Source: Inia geoffrensis
Taxonomy: Eukaryota; Chordata; Mammalia; Artiodactyla; Iniidae
Direction: 5' to 3'
DNA: 64,000 nucleotides
Assembly (NCBI GenBank): GCA_036417435.1
Contig: CM070910.1
Location: forward strand, 20,401,501-20,465,500
Below, in pieces: positions 62,760-64,000 of this stretch. The first letter of the stretch is position 1. Each line of letters starts with the position of its first letter. The notes beneath the pieces were generated by a model. That model saw only the letters and a list, made by a program, of their open reading frames with translations. It made no database searches and was not told the origin of the DNA. Both the position numbers and the translations under genes were made by a program.

Positions 62760-63560
62760 AGAGAGTAGCAGATGACGTCAGAGAGATAACAGGAAACCAG
62801 AGCATGATGAACCTAATAAGTCACAGTGAGGACTTTGGCCTTTACTCCGAATGTGATGAATACCATTAGTGGGCTTTGTTCAGGGGAGTTACTTAAACTG
62901 AGTTATGTTTTAACAAATACCTTGGCTGCTTTCTTGAGAAGAGACTCACAAAGGGAAAAGGAGGAAACAGGAAGACTAGTGAAGTGGCCATTGTAGGAAT
63001 CATCCAACAAGAGATGACGGTGGCTTGAAACAACTTAGTGGCCACGGGGTAGTGAGAAATGGTCAAATTTATGAAATTTCGCAAACCTAAGAAAAGCCGA
63101 AAGAATTGCCCAGGGAACACCCATGTGCCACTCAATATGTACAATTGTTAAAATTTTGCTGTATTTGCCTCATCATGTATCTAGTCACGTAGCCACCCAT
63201 TCAAATCGTCCATGAAAGAGACAGGTATTTTGAAGGAGAAGCTGATGATAGCGACTCCAAGGCTTACGTGTTTGTTTGTTTTTAATTGAGATAGAATTCA
63301 CATGTCGTAAGACTGAGTCCAGGGTTTTTGGCATAAAACACAATAAGGATGTAATTACCAGTAACTGCGGTGGGAGAAGTATACTAAGGCACAGGAGGGA
63401 GGTGGAGATCAGGAGTTTGACTTTGTATGTTAGTCTGAGATACCTATTAGACACTGAAGTGGAGATGCTGAGCAGGCAGCTGTGATGAAGTCTAGAATAA
63501 TGAGAGAGTCCAGGCCAGAGATACAGATGTGTGAGTCATCAGTCACAGTAACTCATCAAG
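62760..63560 (-). repeat. L2 LINE relic interrupted by an L1M piece
   Basis: L2 antisense segments tgaggactttggcctttact, gatgacggtggcttgaaaca and gatacctattagacactgaa gtggagatgc surround about 63065-63310. That inner segment reads gaattgcccagggaacaccc ... tttaattgagatagaattca, an L1M-type sequence. Confidence 0.65.
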
Positions 63561-63924
63561 ACGGTAATTCTCAAGCAGAGAGGCTAGAACAATAAAGCAC
63601 CTAAATCATTAGATATAGAATGAGTGCTATCATTTTAAAAGGATAGAGAGGGAGGAAAATGACTGATATGGGACCTATCCAAACCAGGGCTGAAACATAA
63701 CCATTCAATGTCCCAGACGGACCTCACACTCTGTTATGGTATGTACCCAAGCCAAAATATATAGAAATCTATTACTTTATCTACCTCTGTTTCAACTGCA
63801 AAAAAAGTAACAGTATGAGAGAAAGGATTTTATCTTAGTCATATTTGTAGCCACATACCATTACATCCCACGTGGAACCTAGTAAATACATGTTGAATGA
63901 ATAAAATCATTAAAAATAAATCTG

Positions 63925-64000
63925 GGGCTTCCCTGGTGGCGCAGTGGATGAGAGTCCGCCTGCCGATGCAGGGGACACGGGTTCGTGCCCTGGTCCGGGA
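63925..64000 (+). repeat. CHR-type SINE, cut by the window end
   Basis: The first 76 bp of a copy (gggcttccctggtggcgcag ... ggttcgtgccctggtccggg). Confidence 0.95.

Larger units (their letters stand above)
61192..64000 (-). other. UTRN: UTRN intron, 5' side of first visible exon (partial)
   Basis: At least 2.8 kb of intron, open at the right edge. It contains a plus-strand L2 relic, an inverted L2 relic and the start of a CHR SINE cut by the window end. No further utrophin exon could be read on the minus strand here. Confidence 0.8.

Noticed and set aside
1..64000. CRISPR arrays, bacterial operons, phage or plasmid systems
   Set aside because: No regularly spaced repeats, no ribosome-binding sites and no dense coding. 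All evidence points to mammalian intron sequence.

Overview
The window is mammalian nuclear DNA, and the organism is almost certainly a cetacean. It is AT-rich, has no bacterial-type gene organisation, and holds 17 copies of the tRNA-derived CHR-type SINE (gggcttccctggtgg...ggttcg...gagaggcccgcgtaccgc, then an A tail) found in whales, dolphins and their relatives. L1, L2, MIR, a MaLR LTR and a MER2/Tigger-like element are also present. The species cannot be fixed from the sequence alone.

The only protein-coding gene I can support is utrophin (UTRN), the autosomal homologue of dystrophin, read on the minus strand. Six consecutive coding exons lie at 61116-61191, 54945-55159, 52799-52916, 49463-49668, 46552-46706 and 30038-30227. 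They join in frame into 960 nt (320 codons) with no stop. They encode the distal spectrin-repeat rod and correspond to dystrophin exons 50-55. Three of the six have exactly the dystrophin exon length (118, 155, 190). The gene enters at the right edge inside an intron and leaves at the left edge inside a very large intron (at least 30 kb, 1-30037) that contains no further recognisable shared exon.

Two gene-structure features stand out. The last exon (30038-30227) ends in a GC rather than GT donor (CAG|GCAAGT). Within the large downstream intron, a repeat-free and relatively CpG-rich island (about 24309-24930) carries a 34-codon minus-strand reading frame. It starts with a double ATG and ends at an in-phase donor (AAG|GTAACT). 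Its position and phase fit the alternative first exon of the short G-utrophin (Up113) transcript, the counterpart of dystrophin Dp116.

The rest is repeat-laden intron. A 4 kb dead L1 lies at 15212-19197 (minus). A twin-primed, 5'-inverted L1 with a 15-bp target duplication lies at 47389-48508, with a SINE nested inside it. A SINE-in-SINE lies at 58748-59269, and a MaLR solo LTR with an intact 5-bp duplication at 41384-41734. Long L2 relics occur at 38450-40255, 26690-27760 and 61300-62460, among others. Fourteen of the 17 SINEs are antisense to UTRN. Nearly every long open frame in the window is a SINE, L1 or L2 artefact. I found no rRNA, functional tRNA, CRISPR or viral gene system.
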